Source: UBA5862 sp002408105 (GTDB lineage: Bacteria; Pseudomonadota; Gammaproteobacteria; Pseudomonadales; UBA5862). Taken from it: DNA of 44,896 nt. Each line of letters starts with the position of its first letter. Position 1 is the stretch's first letter. The DNA is taken from contig JAXHVB010000039.1 in NCBI GenBank assembly GCA_034189125.1, positions 1-44,896 of the forward strand, in the 5' to 3' direction. Made by a program: the position numbers and the translations under genes. The notes under the pieces were generated by a model that saw nothing but the letters and a program-made list of their open reading frames with translations, did not search any database and was not told where the DNA came from. Of the stretch, positions 17,964 to 25,876 are shown one piece after another.

Positions 17964-20192
17964 CTAAAGGTTGCCGTATTTGCGCCGCAGATTCTGTCGC
18001 ACCAACTCGGCGATGGTGTTGAATGCGAAGGTCACGATAAAGAGCACCAGCGCCGCGAGGAACAGGATGCGGTAGTGGGTGCTGTGCACTTCGGATTCGG
18101 GCAGCTCGACGGCAATGTTGGCCGACAGGGTGCGCATGCCCTGGAAAATGTTGAAATCCATGACAGGTGTATTGCCGGTGGCCATCAGCACGATCATGGT
18201 CTCACCCACGGCGCGCCCGAGGCCGATCATGACGGCGGAAAAGATCCCAGGACTTGCGGTCAGCAGAACCACTCGGGTGAGGGTTTGCCAGGGGGTTGCG
18301 CCCAGCGCCAGGGATCCAAACGTAAGGTGTTTTGGAACACTGAAAATGGCGTCTTCCGTGATCGAGAAGATGGTTGGGATCACCGCAAGGCCCATGGCCA
18401 TGCCCACCACCAGGGAGTTGCGCTGGTCGTAGCTGATGCCAGCTTCTTGTTCCAGCCAGATCCGCAGACTTCCCCCGAACCAGAGCTGCTCCAATAACGG
18501 CGCAATGTTGAAGGCGGCCCAGGCGGAGAGAAGAACGACTGGAATCAGCAGCGCCGCGTGCCAGCCATCTGGAACCCTTCGGGTGAGTTCGGCTGGCAGC
18601 CGGAGCCACAGCCAGCCGGAAAAGACGAAGGTCAGCGGTAAGAACAGGAGCAGGGCGAAAACCGCAAGCAGGTGGTCCTCGACCACCGGGGCGAGCCACA
18701 AACCGGCCAAAAAACCAAGGATTACCGTTGGCAGGGCCTCCATGATCTCGATGGAAGGCTTGACCCAGGCCCGCATCGACGGTGACATGAAATAGGCGGT
18801 GTAGATGGCGCCGAATATGGCCAGTGGAGTTGCGAACAGCATCGCATAAGCCGCTGCTTTTAGCGTCCCGAAGGACAGTGGCACCAGACTGAATTTGGGC
18901 TCGAAGTCGTTGTCTGCCGAGGAGGATTGCCAGATGTAGTCTGGCTCGGTGTAGCCCTCGTACTGGACCTGGCTCCAGATCGAGCTCCAAGAAATTTCGG
19001 GGTGGGGGTTGTGCAGCGTCAGGTGGTGCAGTCTTGAGGCGCTGTCTTCAACCAGCAGGTGGTCGGCCCGTGGGCCTAGGACAAAATGGGCGCTGTTTTC
19101 GGGCAGGACCTTTTTGTCGAGCAAGGTGCGCTCGGCCGTGGTGTGCAGGACCAGCAGCCGTCCGGAGTCGCTGGCTGCCACCACGCCCTTGCGCAGCTGC
19201 TCCGACCGGAGGTGCAGTGCAGGCTCATGCAGGTCGAAGTTGCGAACCTCAACAAGCGAATAGCGGTTTTCGGTATCACGCTGGACCGACCACTGGTGCA
19301 ACACGCCAAGGTTGTCGGCGCCAAGCACGGACACGCCGCCGAGGAGCAGTTCGACGGCGGACAGTCGAACGCCATCGGGCAGCAGCCTGTTGATGCTGGT
19401 GAGTTCGGGAGTTTCGGGGTTGCCGAGATCGTACAGGGCGATGACGCCGTTGAGGTCAGCCAGGTACAGCCAGCGCCCCTGGGGATCAAGAAGCACCCGC
19501 TCCACCGCGATGGGCGCGGTCCAGGTGGATTCGGTCTCAGGGTTGGCTGCAAGTGTTCCGAACAGTGGGTTGACGCGGTGTTGGTACAGGTTGAGGCGTC
19601 GGCTGTCACTCTGGGTCACTAGAGTCACCGCGTCTTCGCCTAGGGTGACGGCGAGGGGGTCCTGTGGTGCCAGGCTGCCCAAGTCAATCGGCGCGTCCCC
19701 GAACGGGTAACTGATGTCTGGATAGAGCACCCGTCGGTCGTCAACAAAACTCACACGAAAATCGACTTTTGCGATCAGCAACTGGCCGGTGCTCAACCGC
19801 AGGCCGAGGTGGCGCTGGTTGATGCCGATCGGTTGCGCAGACTGCACCTGTGCCTCAGGCGGTAGTGCAAGGGGCACCGTTTCACCAGGGGTCCCGTCCT
19901 CTAGGTCGAAAAACACCACATCGGTGGCCGTTACCCGGTAGCCAAGCTCACCGCTTTCTTCAATACCGAGTAGGAGAGTGGCCGCCTGCCCGGGGCTGTC
20001 ATAGGTGCCGGAGAGAGAGACCTTGGCCGACTGGAAGATGGGTGCAACCACTGCCAGTAGGTAAAAGAAAATCAGCACAATGGTGAGGATGACCCAGACG
20101 CCGCCAATCCCGATCGCCTTGCCGCCGATGGCATCCGCGAGCAGGCGGCGTTTCTGCCGCCTGGTGGTGGCTGTCAGGTTGGGGTTGGACAT
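17964..20192 (-). CDS. pstC: Phosphate ABC transporter permease PstC, long form
   Basis: PstC is the second phosphate permease. The product has 742 residues from ATG 20192; an in-frame GTG at 20201 would add three. A membrane helix at about residues 30-52 is followed by some 380 predicted periplasmic residues rich in short beta-strand-like segments (for example WLYLADLNGVIALYDL), suggesting a propeller-like fold. The C-terminal 270 residues carry the permease helices, with the coupling loop GSLALGATPWQTLTRVVLL. Long PstC is known in pseudomonads, and here both permeases are enlarged, so the extra domains may interact. The ribosome site is weak. A GC-rich stem-loop separates it from pstS upstream. 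Confidence 0.93.
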   Translation of the reverse strand: MSNPNLTATTRRQKRRLLADAIGGKAIGIGGVWVILTIVLIFFYLLAVVAPIFQSAKVSLSGTYDSPGQAATLLLGIEESGELGYRVTATDVVFFDLEDGTPGETVPLALPPEAQVQSAQPIGINQRHLGLRLSTGQLLIAKVDFRVSFVDDRRVLYPDISYPFGDAPIDLGSLAPQDPLAVTLGEDAVTLVTQSDSRRLNLYQHRVNPLFGTLAANPETESTWTAPIAVERVLLDPQGRWLYLADLNGVIALYDLGNPETPELTSINRLLPDGVRLSAVELLLGGVSVLGADNLGVLHQWSVQRDTENRYSLVEVRNFDLHEPALHLRSEQLRKGVVAASDSGRLLVLHTTAERTLLDKKVLPENSAHFVLGPRADHLLVEDSASRLHHLTLHNPHPEISWSSIWSQVQYEGYTEPDYIWQSSSADNDFEPKFSLVPLSFGTLKAAAYAMLFATPLAIFGAIYTAYFMSPSMRAWVKPSIEIMEALPTVILGFLAGLWLAPVVEDHLLAVFALLLFLPLTFVFSGWLWLRLPAELTRRVPDGWHAALLIPVVLLSAWAAFNIAPLLEQLWFGGSLRIWLEQEAGISYDQRNSLVVGMAMGLAVIPTIFSITEDAIFSVPKHLTFGSLALGATPWQTLTRVVLLTASPGIFSAVMIGLGRAVGETMIVLMATGNTPVMDFNIFQGMRTLSANIAVELPESEVHSTHYRILFLAALVLFIVTFAFNTIAELVRQNLRRKYGNL

Positions 20193-20260
20193 CAGCAGCA
20201 CCCGATACTGGTGGCGGGGAAGGCGAACACGCAGGTCTTTTCGCCCATCAGAACAAAATC

Positions 20261-20276
20261 GGGGGCCGCAGCCCCC
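20261..20276 (-). terminator. Stem-loop between pstS and pstC (partial terminator or mRNA stabiliser)
   Basis: GGGGGC at 20261-20266 and GCCCCC at 20271-20276 form a six-pair GC stem with a four-base loop. On the minus strand it is followed by GATTTTGTT, a short T-rich stretch. It lies 22 bases after the pstS stop and 68 bases before the pstC start. Such elements commonly let the binding-protein gene be expressed above the permease genes. That role is inferred. Confidence 0.5.
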
Positions 20277-20298
20277 AAGTGGGCCTGCGTCGACGAGG

Positions 20299-21279
20299 CT
20301 AGTCGATCAGAGACAGAAACTTCTCTGCTGCCTCGGCAGGTAAAGGGATGTAGCCATCTTTGACCACCACCTGTTGGCCGGTCCTTGAAAGCACCATGGT
20401 GATGAACTCACGCTCCAGCGGCGCCAATGACTTGTCCGGGTGTTTGTTGACGTAAACGTAGAGGAAACGAGAGAGCGGGTAGCTGCCGTTGACCGCATTC
20501 TCGGAAGTGGCCGGAACAGGGGCTTTGCCGGGTTTCGGGGCGAGGGGTATGGCGCGAACCCCCGAGGTCCTGTAGCCAATGCCGGAGTAACCGATGCCGT
20601 TCAGCGAGCTGGTCACACTCTGCACCACGGACGCAGAACCCGGCTGCTCATTGACGGTGCTCTTGAAGTCTCCTTTACACAGTGCCGCGTTTTTGAAATA
20701 GCCATAGGTGCCAGACACGGAGTTGCGGCCGAACAGTTGAATGCTGCGGTCGGCCCAGGACCCCGTCAGGCCCAGCTGGCCCCACAGATCGACCGAGTTC
20801 GGGTGTCCGCATCGGCGCGTGGCCGAGAAAACGGCATCCACTTCGGGGATGGTCAGACTTTCAATCGGGTTGTCCTTGTTGACGTACACGGCCAATGCAT
20901 CGATTGCTACGGGGATTGCGGTGGGTTTGTAGCCGTGGCGCTCCTCGAAGGCCGCGATTTCGTTGCTCTTCATTTTTCGGCTCATGGGGCCGAGGTTGGA
21001 GGTGCCCTCGGTCAAAGCTGGTGGGGCGGTGGACGAACCTGCGGCTTGGATCTGAATGTTGACATTGGGGTAGAGCCGTTTGTACTCCTCAGCCCAGAAC
21101 GTCATGAGATTCGCAAGGGTGTCAGAGCCTACGCTGGACAGGTTGCCTGATACACCGCTGGCCTTACTGTATTCCGGTAGCCCCGGGTCGACCTCGTTGG
21201 CAAGGGCTTGCACAGACGCCAGCGCAAAGCCAGCCGCGAGCAGCCAGTGACTCAAGATTTTTGGGGGATGCATTTTCAT
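20299..21279 (-). CDS. pstS: Periplasmic phosphate-binding protein PstS
   Basis: PstS captures phosphate in the periplasm and delivers it to PstC and PstA. The 326-residue precursor has a classic signal peptide (MKMHPPK, hydrophobic core, then AQ/ALA) with likely cleavage after Ala27. The mature protein shows the PstS features SSVGSDTLANLM, QAAGSSTAPPALTEGTS (phosphate-contacting Ser/Thr) and NSVSGTYGYFK. It is of the PstS type common in marine and pseudomonad gammaproteobacteria rather than close to E. coli PstS. A Pho box lies 63-80 bases upstream, overlapping the end of phoR. The stem-loop after its stop suggests higher expression than the permease genes. Confidence 0.95.
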   Translation of the reverse strand: MKMHPPKILSHWLLAAGFALASVQALANEVDPGLPEYSKASGVSGNLSSVGSDTLANLMTFWAEEYKRLYPNVNIQIQAAGSSTAPPALTEGTSNLGPMSRKMKSNEIAAFEERHGYKPTAIPVAIDALAVYVNKDNPIESLTIPEVDAVFSATRRCGHPNSVDLWGQLGLTGSWADRSIQLFGRNSVSGTYGYFKNAALCKGDFKSTVNEQPGSASVVQSVTSSLNGIGYSGIGYRTSGVRAIPLAPKPGKAPVPATSENAVNGSYPLSRFLYVYVNKHPDKSLAPLEREFITMVLSRTGQQVVVKDGYIPLPAEAAEKFLSLID

Positions 21280-21325
21280 TGGTTGCTCCGTCCGCGTTGG
21301 GCACCTGCGATCAAACCGGGGTCGC

Positions 21326-21359
21326 AGTGTGCCGAACCGAAATGACAGTTGTGTTACTG
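21326..21359 (-). promoter_or_regulatory. Pho box and -10 element of pstS
   Basis: On the minus strand CAGTAACACAACTGTCAT (21359 down to 21342) matches the PhoB consensus of two CTGTCAT-like units separated by four bases. The second unit is perfect and the first matches in four of seven positions. Ten bases further is CACACT (21331-21326), a weak -10 at the spacing expected when PhoB replaces the -35. The box includes the phoR stop codon. It is 14 of 18 identical to the box upstream of phoB. Confidence 0.72.
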
Positions 21360-22736
21360 CGTTGGTGTGGTGCCGCCGGCTGCCGATGGCACCTGGTTTT
21401 CGACTGGTCCTTCCATCGGGCCAGTTTCCACTCCGATCAATACCCGTGATGCTGGGAAAACCGCAGCAAACTGACTGCCCTCTCCAAGCGTGCTGGTGAC
21501 TTCCAGCTTGGCACCATGGCGTCGCAACACCTGCTTCACGATTGACAGACCGAGGCCTGTGCCGCCATTTTGCCTCGATCGGCCGACATCCACCCGATAG
21601 AACCGCTCGGTAAGGCGCTGCAGGTGCTGCTCCTCAATGCCGGGTCCGGTATCCGTCACCTCGAAGCGTGCGGATCCATCCTCTAGGGCGCGCCAACGCA
21701 CCCGAATCTCACCGCCTGCTGGTGTGTAGCGAATGGCATTGTTCATCAGGTTGCTGGCAACGCTGTAAATTTCCTGCTCAATCCCGCTCAACTTGAGTTG
21801 CGGTGCGAGTTCGTATTCGAAGTGGTGTTCGCCGGCACTGATATATTCGCAATCCTTACCCACTGCGCGAACGATGGCGCCAAACTCCACCACCGGGCAC
21901 TCGTCGGCTGGCGGGATTGTACCGGTGTCGAGGCGTGAAAGCAGCAGCAAATCCTCCACCAGCAAGCGCATTCGTTGGGCAGGGCGGTCGAGCTTTTCCA
22001 ACAATGACCGGGTTTCCTCGAGTGTCAGGCTTTCGTCGTCCAGGATGGTTTCGAGGTAGCCGATGATGACGGTGAGGGGTGTGCGCAGCTCGTGTGACAC
22101 ATTGGCGACAAAGTCTTTGCGCATGGTTTGTAGGCGGTGGACCAGGCTGGTGTCTCGCGCGACCAGCAGCTGTTGGTCCTTGCCGACGGCGAACAGACGA
22201 ATTTCCAGTGTCACCCGTTCATTCAATGGGGACGGAATCTCAATGGAGTTGGCGTTATCGCGGCCCCGGCCCTGAGTAAACACCCTGAGAAACTCCGGAT
22301 TGCGAATTAAGTGGTTCAGGTGGTGGCCGAGGTCGCCGGGGTAAAGCCCAAGCAGTTCGGTCGCCTGAGGGTTGAACCAGAGAATTTCTCCGCTGCGTGT
22401 GACCAGCACCATGCCGTCGGGGATTGCACCTGCGGTGCGGCGAAACTGTTTGAGTCCCTTGGCCAACTGCGCCCGTTTTTGGCGCTGCAGGTGGCGCTCT
22501 CGGGACATGTGGAACTGCAGGTCCTCGGCCAGGCCGTACATTGGTTCGGGCCGCGACCGGGGGCTGCGAAGCCAGCGCTCAAGGCGGTGGAGTTGAAGAA
22601 AGTGCCAAACCAGAAACCCCGCCAACCCAAGCCCAAAGCCAACGCCTAGGTGACCGGTGATCAACCCCAGGAGGGTGCCGATGCCAACGAAAGTGGTGAG
22701 CGCTTTGGCCTCGCTGACCCAGGGGTTCGGGTTCAC
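21354..22736 (-). CDS. phoR: Phosphate regulon sensor histidine kinase PhoR
   Basis: PhoR phosphorylates PhoB when phosphate is scarce and dephosphorylates it otherwise. From GTG 22736 the product has 460 residues: two closely spaced membrane helices at about residues 10-50, a short charged linker, a PAS-like domain at about 95-195 (GAIPDGMVLVTRSGEILWFN), the phosphoacceptor His215 in NVSHELRTPL, and an ATPase domain with the N box (NLMNNAIRYTP), DTGPGI and GGTGLGLSIVK. The GTG lies two bases after the phoB stop, so translation is coupled. No ATG nearby keeps both helices. There is no sizeable periplasmic sensor domain, in line with sensing through PstSCAB-PhoU. The last 15-20 residues are a low-complexity P/T/G tail. 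Confidence 0.95.
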   Translation of the reverse strand: MNPNPWVSEAKALTTFVGIGTLLGLITGHLGVGFGLGLAGFLVWHFLQLHRLERWLRSPRSRPEPMYGLAEDLQFHMSRERHLQRQKRAQLAKGLKQFRRTAGAIPDGMVLVTRSGEILWFNPQATELLGLYPGDLGHHLNHLIRNPEFLRVFTQGRGRDNANSIEIPSPLNERVTLEIRLFAVGKDQQLLVARDTSLVHRLQTMRKDFVANVSHELRTPLTVIIGYLETILDDESLTLEETRSLLEKLDRPAQRMRLLVEDLLLLSRLDTGTIPPADECPVVEFGAIVRAVGKDCEYISAGEHHFEYELAPQLKLSGIEQEIYSVASNLMNNAIRYTPAGGEIRVRWRALEDGSARFEVTDTGPGIEEQHLQRLTERFYRVDVGRSRQNGGTGLGLSIVKQVLRRHGAKLEVTSTLGEGSQFAAVFPASRVLIGVETGPMEGPVENQVPSAAGGTTPTQ

Positions 22737-22738
22737 CC

Positions 22739-23431
22739 TCAGTTCCGCGAGAGGCGATACCCGGCGCCGCGAACGGTTTGAATGAGGGTGTCCAGTCCGT
22801 GCGGAGCCAGCACCTTGCGCAGCCGCAGCACGTGAACGTCCACGGTGCGCTCTTCTACATAGATGTTGCGACCCCACACGCGGTCGAGCAGTTGGCTGCG
22901 GCTGAATACGCGGTCTCGGTTGTGCATGAAGAACAGCAGAAGCCGGTATTCGGTGGGGCCAATGTGCACAGGCTCGTCCTGGATCAGCAGCCGGTGGCCT
23001 TGGGTGTCGAGGCAGAGTTCATCAATGCGCAGGACTCCGTCATCGCCCTTGCCTGAGCGGCGCAGAATCGCCTTTACCCGTGCGACCATTTCCTTGGACG
23101 AAAACGGTTTGGTGATGTAGTCATCGACCCCAGTGGAAAAGGAGCGCAGCTTGTCCTGCTCTTCACTGCGTGCGGTGAGCATCACGACGGGAATGTCTTG
23201 GGTGGTTTCGTCGCGACGGACCTGGTTGACCAGGTCCAGCCCGCTCATGCCGGGCAACATCCAGTCGACCAGCAGCAAATCGGGGGGAGGGCCTTCCAGC
23301 TGAGTCAGGGCGGATTCGGCGTCTTCAGCTTGCTGCACGACGAAGCCTGCGCGCTCAAGGCCGAACGCAAGCATCTCACGAATTTCAGGCTCGTCCTCTA
23401 CAACCAGTATCCGTTGTCCGCCCATGGGCAT
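22739..23431 (-). CDS. phoB: Phosphate regulon response regulator PhoB
   Basis: PhoB is the OmpR-type activator of the phosphate regulon. The 230-residue protein has an N-terminal receiver domain with the acidic pocket VVEDEPE, the phosphoacceptor Asp56 in LLLVDWMLPGMSG and the conserved lysine in TKPFSSKEM. A C-terminal winged-helix domain ends with TVDVHVLRLRK and the recognition wing VRGAGYRLS. ATG 23431 has AAGG upstream; a second ATG two codons on is also possible. phoR follows directly. The Pho box and good -10 upstream indicate positive self-regulation, as known for this family. Confidence 0.97.
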   Translation of the reverse strand: MPMGGQRILVVEDEPEIREMLAFGLERAGFVVQQAEDAESALTQLEGPPPDLLLVDWMLPGMSGLDLVNQVRRDETTQDIPVVMLTARSEEQDKLRSFSTGVDDYITKPFSSKEMVARVKAILRRSGKGDDGVLRIDELCLDTQGHRLLIQDEPVHIGPTEYRLLLFFMHNRDRVFSRSQLLDRVWGRNIYVEERTVDVHVLRLRKVLAPHGLDTLIQTVRGAGYRLSRN

Positions 23432-23460
23432 TGGTACCTTGCTGTCCCCTGCTGTGCGGG

Positions 23461-23494
23461 ATTAGACGATTTTGCGATGACATCTGTGTTACAG
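23461..23494 (-). promoter_or_regulatory. Pho box and -10 element of phoB
   Basis: On the minus strand CTGTAACACAGATGTCAT (23494 down to 23477) matches the two-unit PhoB consensus in 11 of 14 defined positions. Ten bases after it is TCTAAT (23466-23461), five of six to the -10 consensus. This spacing is the one expected for PhoB-activated promoters. Transcription would begin near 23454, about 23 bases before the phoB start. Confidence 0.78.
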
Positions 23495-23509
23495 CCCGCC
23501 CGACTCGCC

Positions 23510-23523
23510 GGCGCAAAGGCGCC
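23510..23523 (-). terminator. Short GC hairpin downstream of argF
   Basis: GGCGC (23510-23514) and GCGCC (23519-23523) form a five-pair stem with a four-base loop, 36 bases after the argF stop and just upstream of the phoB promoter. It could help separate the arg transcripts from phoB. No T run follows, so it is weak as an intrinsic terminator. Confidence 0.3.
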
Positions 23524-23559
23524 AGTGAATGAGGCCGAAAGGGACCGGTGCCGCTGCAA

Positions 23560-24459
23560 TTAACCCAACAGTAACAGAAATTCGAGTAGGGCCTTTTGCG
23601 CGTGCAAGCGGTTTTCTGCCTCGTCCCACACCACCGAGCGGGGGTCGTCGAGCAGGTCGATACTGACCTCTTCGCCGCGGTGAGCCGGCAGACAGTGCAT
23701 GAAGAGCACGTCGTTTGCGGCATGGTCGAGCAAGGCGGGCGTGACCTGGTAGGGGGCGAAGACCTTCGCGCGGGCATCGGATTCGTTTTCCTGCCCCATC
23801 GACGCCCATACATCGGTTGCCACCAAGTCCGCCCCCTGGACGGCCGCGACTGGGTCGTCGACCAGCCGGACGTTCGCGCTGCAGCGCGCCAGCAGGTCGG
23901 GATCGGGGCGGTGGTGCTCGGGCGCGGCGACGACCAGTTCAAATTCGAATTGCTGTGCCGCATTCATGTAGGAGTGGCACATGTTGTTGCCATCGCCCAC
24001 CCAGGCCACGCGCTTGCCTTGGATTGACCCGCGCCGCTCAATGTAGGTCATCATGTCCGCCAGCAGCTGACAGGGGTGAAACTGGTCCGTGAGTCCGTTG
24101 ATGACGGGCACCGCGCTGTGCGCTGCGAAGCGTTCAACCACCGAATGGTCGAAGGTGCGGATCATCACCAGGTCGACCATGCGCGAAAGCACCCTGGCGC
24201 TGTCTTCGATGGGCTCTCCGCGCCCCAGTTGGGTGTCACGGGGTGACAGGAAGATGGCTCCGCCACCGAGCTGGATCATCCCCGCCTCAAAGGAGACCCG
24301 CGTGCGGGTCGAAGACTTTTCAAAAATCATGCCGAGTACGCGCCCCGGGAAATGCGCCGGGGCACCGGCCTTCAGCATTTTGGCCCGCACAATCAGTTGC
24401 TGCAGCTCCGGTGCGCTGAAGTCCGTGAGGGTGAGGAAGTGTCGCACCGACCGACCCAT
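23560..24459 (-). CDS. argF: Ornithine carbamoyltransferase ArgF
   Basis: ArgF joins carbamoyl phosphate and ornithine to form citrulline in arginine synthesis. The 299-residue protein has the carbamoyl phosphate loop SSTRTR at about residues 49-54, FHPCQ, and the ornithine-binding MHCLPAHRGEEV. The short, single-domain-pair length and its position directly after argD (two bases between stop and start) point to the biosynthetic enzyme rather than the catabolic ArcB. It is transcribed with argD from the promoter near 25735. Confidence 0.96.
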   Translation of the reverse strand: MGRSVRHFLTLTDFSAPELQQLIVRAKMLKAGAPAHFPGRVLGMIFEKSSTRTRVSFEAGMIQLGGGAIFLSPRDTQLGRGEPIEDSARVLSRMVDLVMIRTFDHSVVERFAAHSAVPVINGLTDQFHPCQLLADMMTYIERRGSIQGKRVAWVGDGNNMCHSYMNAAQQFEFELVVAAPEHHRPDPDLLARCSANVRLVDDPVAAVQGADLVATDVWASMGQENESDARAKVFAPYQVTPALLDHAANDVLFMHCLPAHRGEEVSIDLLDDPRSVVWDEAENRLHAQKALLEFLLLLG

Positions 24460-24461
24460 GG

Positions 24462-25664
24462 CTACCGCGGCCGCGTTCGTTCGTCGGCGGCATACAGACG
24501 CAGCACCTTCACAACACGCTGCACCAGTTCATCGGCTTCAGAGTCGGTTAGGATCAAGGGTGGCAGCAAGCGCACCACACGTTCGGCCGTGACATTGAGC
24601 AACAGGCCCTGCGTCGAGGCGAGGGTGGGCAATTCGGTGCAACTGTCCTTCAACTCAATTGCGAGCAACAGCCCCTGATGGCGAATCTCCGCCACGTAAT
24701 CGGCCCCACCCAATTCCGCCTCCAGTCCCGCGCGAATGCGCGCCCCCAACTCGGTAGCTCGCTCGGCGAGCGCCCCTCTCTCGAGGGTGTTGACCACCGC
24801 CAGCCCGGCAGCGCAAGCCAACAGGTTGCCGCCAAAGGTTGAGCCATGGGAGCCGGGTTGCATCAGCTGTCCGGCTTGTTGGGTGGCGAGGCAGGCCCCG
24901 ATGGGCACGCCGTTGCCAAGGCCTTTGGCCGTGGTCACGACGTCCGGCAAAAAGTCATGGTGCTGGTAGGCGAAATAGCGCCCGCTGCGCCCGTTGCCGG
25001 TTTGTACTTCGTCGAGCATCAATAGCCAATTGTGGCGATCACAGAGCGCCCTCAATGCCGGCAGGTATTCGGGTGGGGGAATTCGGATTCCGGACTCGCC
25101 CTGTATGGGCTCGACCAGAATCGCGACCACGTTGGGGTTGTTGCGGGCAATGGTCTCGAGGGCTGCCACATCCGCAAAGGGTGCCCGCACAAAGCCTTTC
25201 AGCAGTGGCTCAAACCCGGCTTGGATGGCGCGGTTTCCCGACGCGGTGAGGGTGGCCATGGTGCGGCCGTGGAAGGCGCCATCCATCACGATGATGCTGG
25301 GTTGGTCAATCCCGCGGGCGTGGCCATAACGGCGGGCCAGCTTGATCGCGGCTTCGTTGGCTTCGGCGCCGGAATTGCAGAAAAAGGCCATATCAAGACC
25401 CGACACCCGCGCCAGCGCAGCGGCCAACTGCTCTTGGGCCGGGATGCGGTACAGGTTCGACACATGGAGCAATTGCTCGGCCTGACGGCGAATGGCAGCG
25501 GAAACAGCGGGGTGGCTGTGGCCCAGGCCGCACACGGCAATGCCGCTGAGCGCGTCGAAATACCGCACCCCGTCTCGATCGTAAAGCCAGGGCCCCTCGC
25601 CGCGGACAAATTCAACCGGAATGCGCCGGTAAGTCGGCATCAGCGCGTCAGTGTGCATGCTCAT
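24462..25664 (-). CDS. argD: Acetylornithine aminotransferase ArgD
   Basis: ArgD is a PLP-dependent class III transaminase of arginine synthesis. Many members also serve as succinyl-diaminopimelate transaminase, which matters here because dapC and dapD lie elsewhere in the window. From ATG 25664 it has 400 residues with the expected NSGAEANEAAIKLAR, FHGRTMATL, the PLP aspartate region LMLDEVQTG and the PLP lysine in TTAKGLGNGVPIGA. The open frame runs 74 codons further upstream, but that part overlaps the promoter and hyuB start and shows no family similarity. An alternative ATG lies two codons downstream at 25658. Confidence 0.95.
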   Translation of the reverse strand: MSMHTDALMPTYRRIPVEFVRGEGPWLYDRDGVRYFDALSGIAVCGLGHSHPAVSAAIRRQAEQLLHVSNLYRIPAQEQLAAALARVSGLDMAFFCNSGAEANEAAIKLARRYGHARGIDQPSIIVMDGAFHGRTMATLTASGNRAIQAGFEPLLKGFVRAPFADVAALETIARNNPNVVAILVEPIQGESGIRIPPPEYLPALRALCDRHNWLLMLDEVQTGNGRSGRYFAYQHHDFLPDVVTTAKGLGNGVPIGACLATQQAGQLMQPGSHGSTFGGNLLACAAGLAVVNTLERGALAERATELGARIRAGLEAELGGADYVAEIRHQGLLLAIELKDSCTELPTLASTQGLLLNVTAERVVRLLPPLILTDSEADELVQRVVKVLRLYAADERTRPR

Positions 25665-25729
25665 GGGGTGTCCATCGGTCCCGGAACGAAAAAAAGCAGC
25701 CGTAGCCGCTTCCATCGAGTCAATTGCCC

Positions 25730-25759
25730 AATATAGCGGAGGCGATCGAGCCTTCGCAA
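25730..25759 (-). promoter_or_regulatory. Promoter of argD-argF
   Basis: On the minus strand TTGCGA (25759-25754) and TATATT (25735-25730) are separated by 18 bases, matching the sigma-70 elements in four and five of six positions. The start of transcription would be near 25723, about 60 bases before argD. I found no convincing ArgR box. Confidence 0.5.
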
Positions 25760-25876
25760 CAACTGTGGGGCTTGGGCCCGGGCTGTCGTAGGAGTCAGTA
25801 GAATGGAGGGGGACAGCGGCTGCCTTCTGCAGGCGCACCCCGCAGTTCTTAAGGCCGGCGGCTGAGGAGGCCACCT

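Noticed and set aside
25665..25876. ArgR operator in front of argD
   Set aside because: No pair of TGAAT/ATTCA-like half-sites is present in the region.
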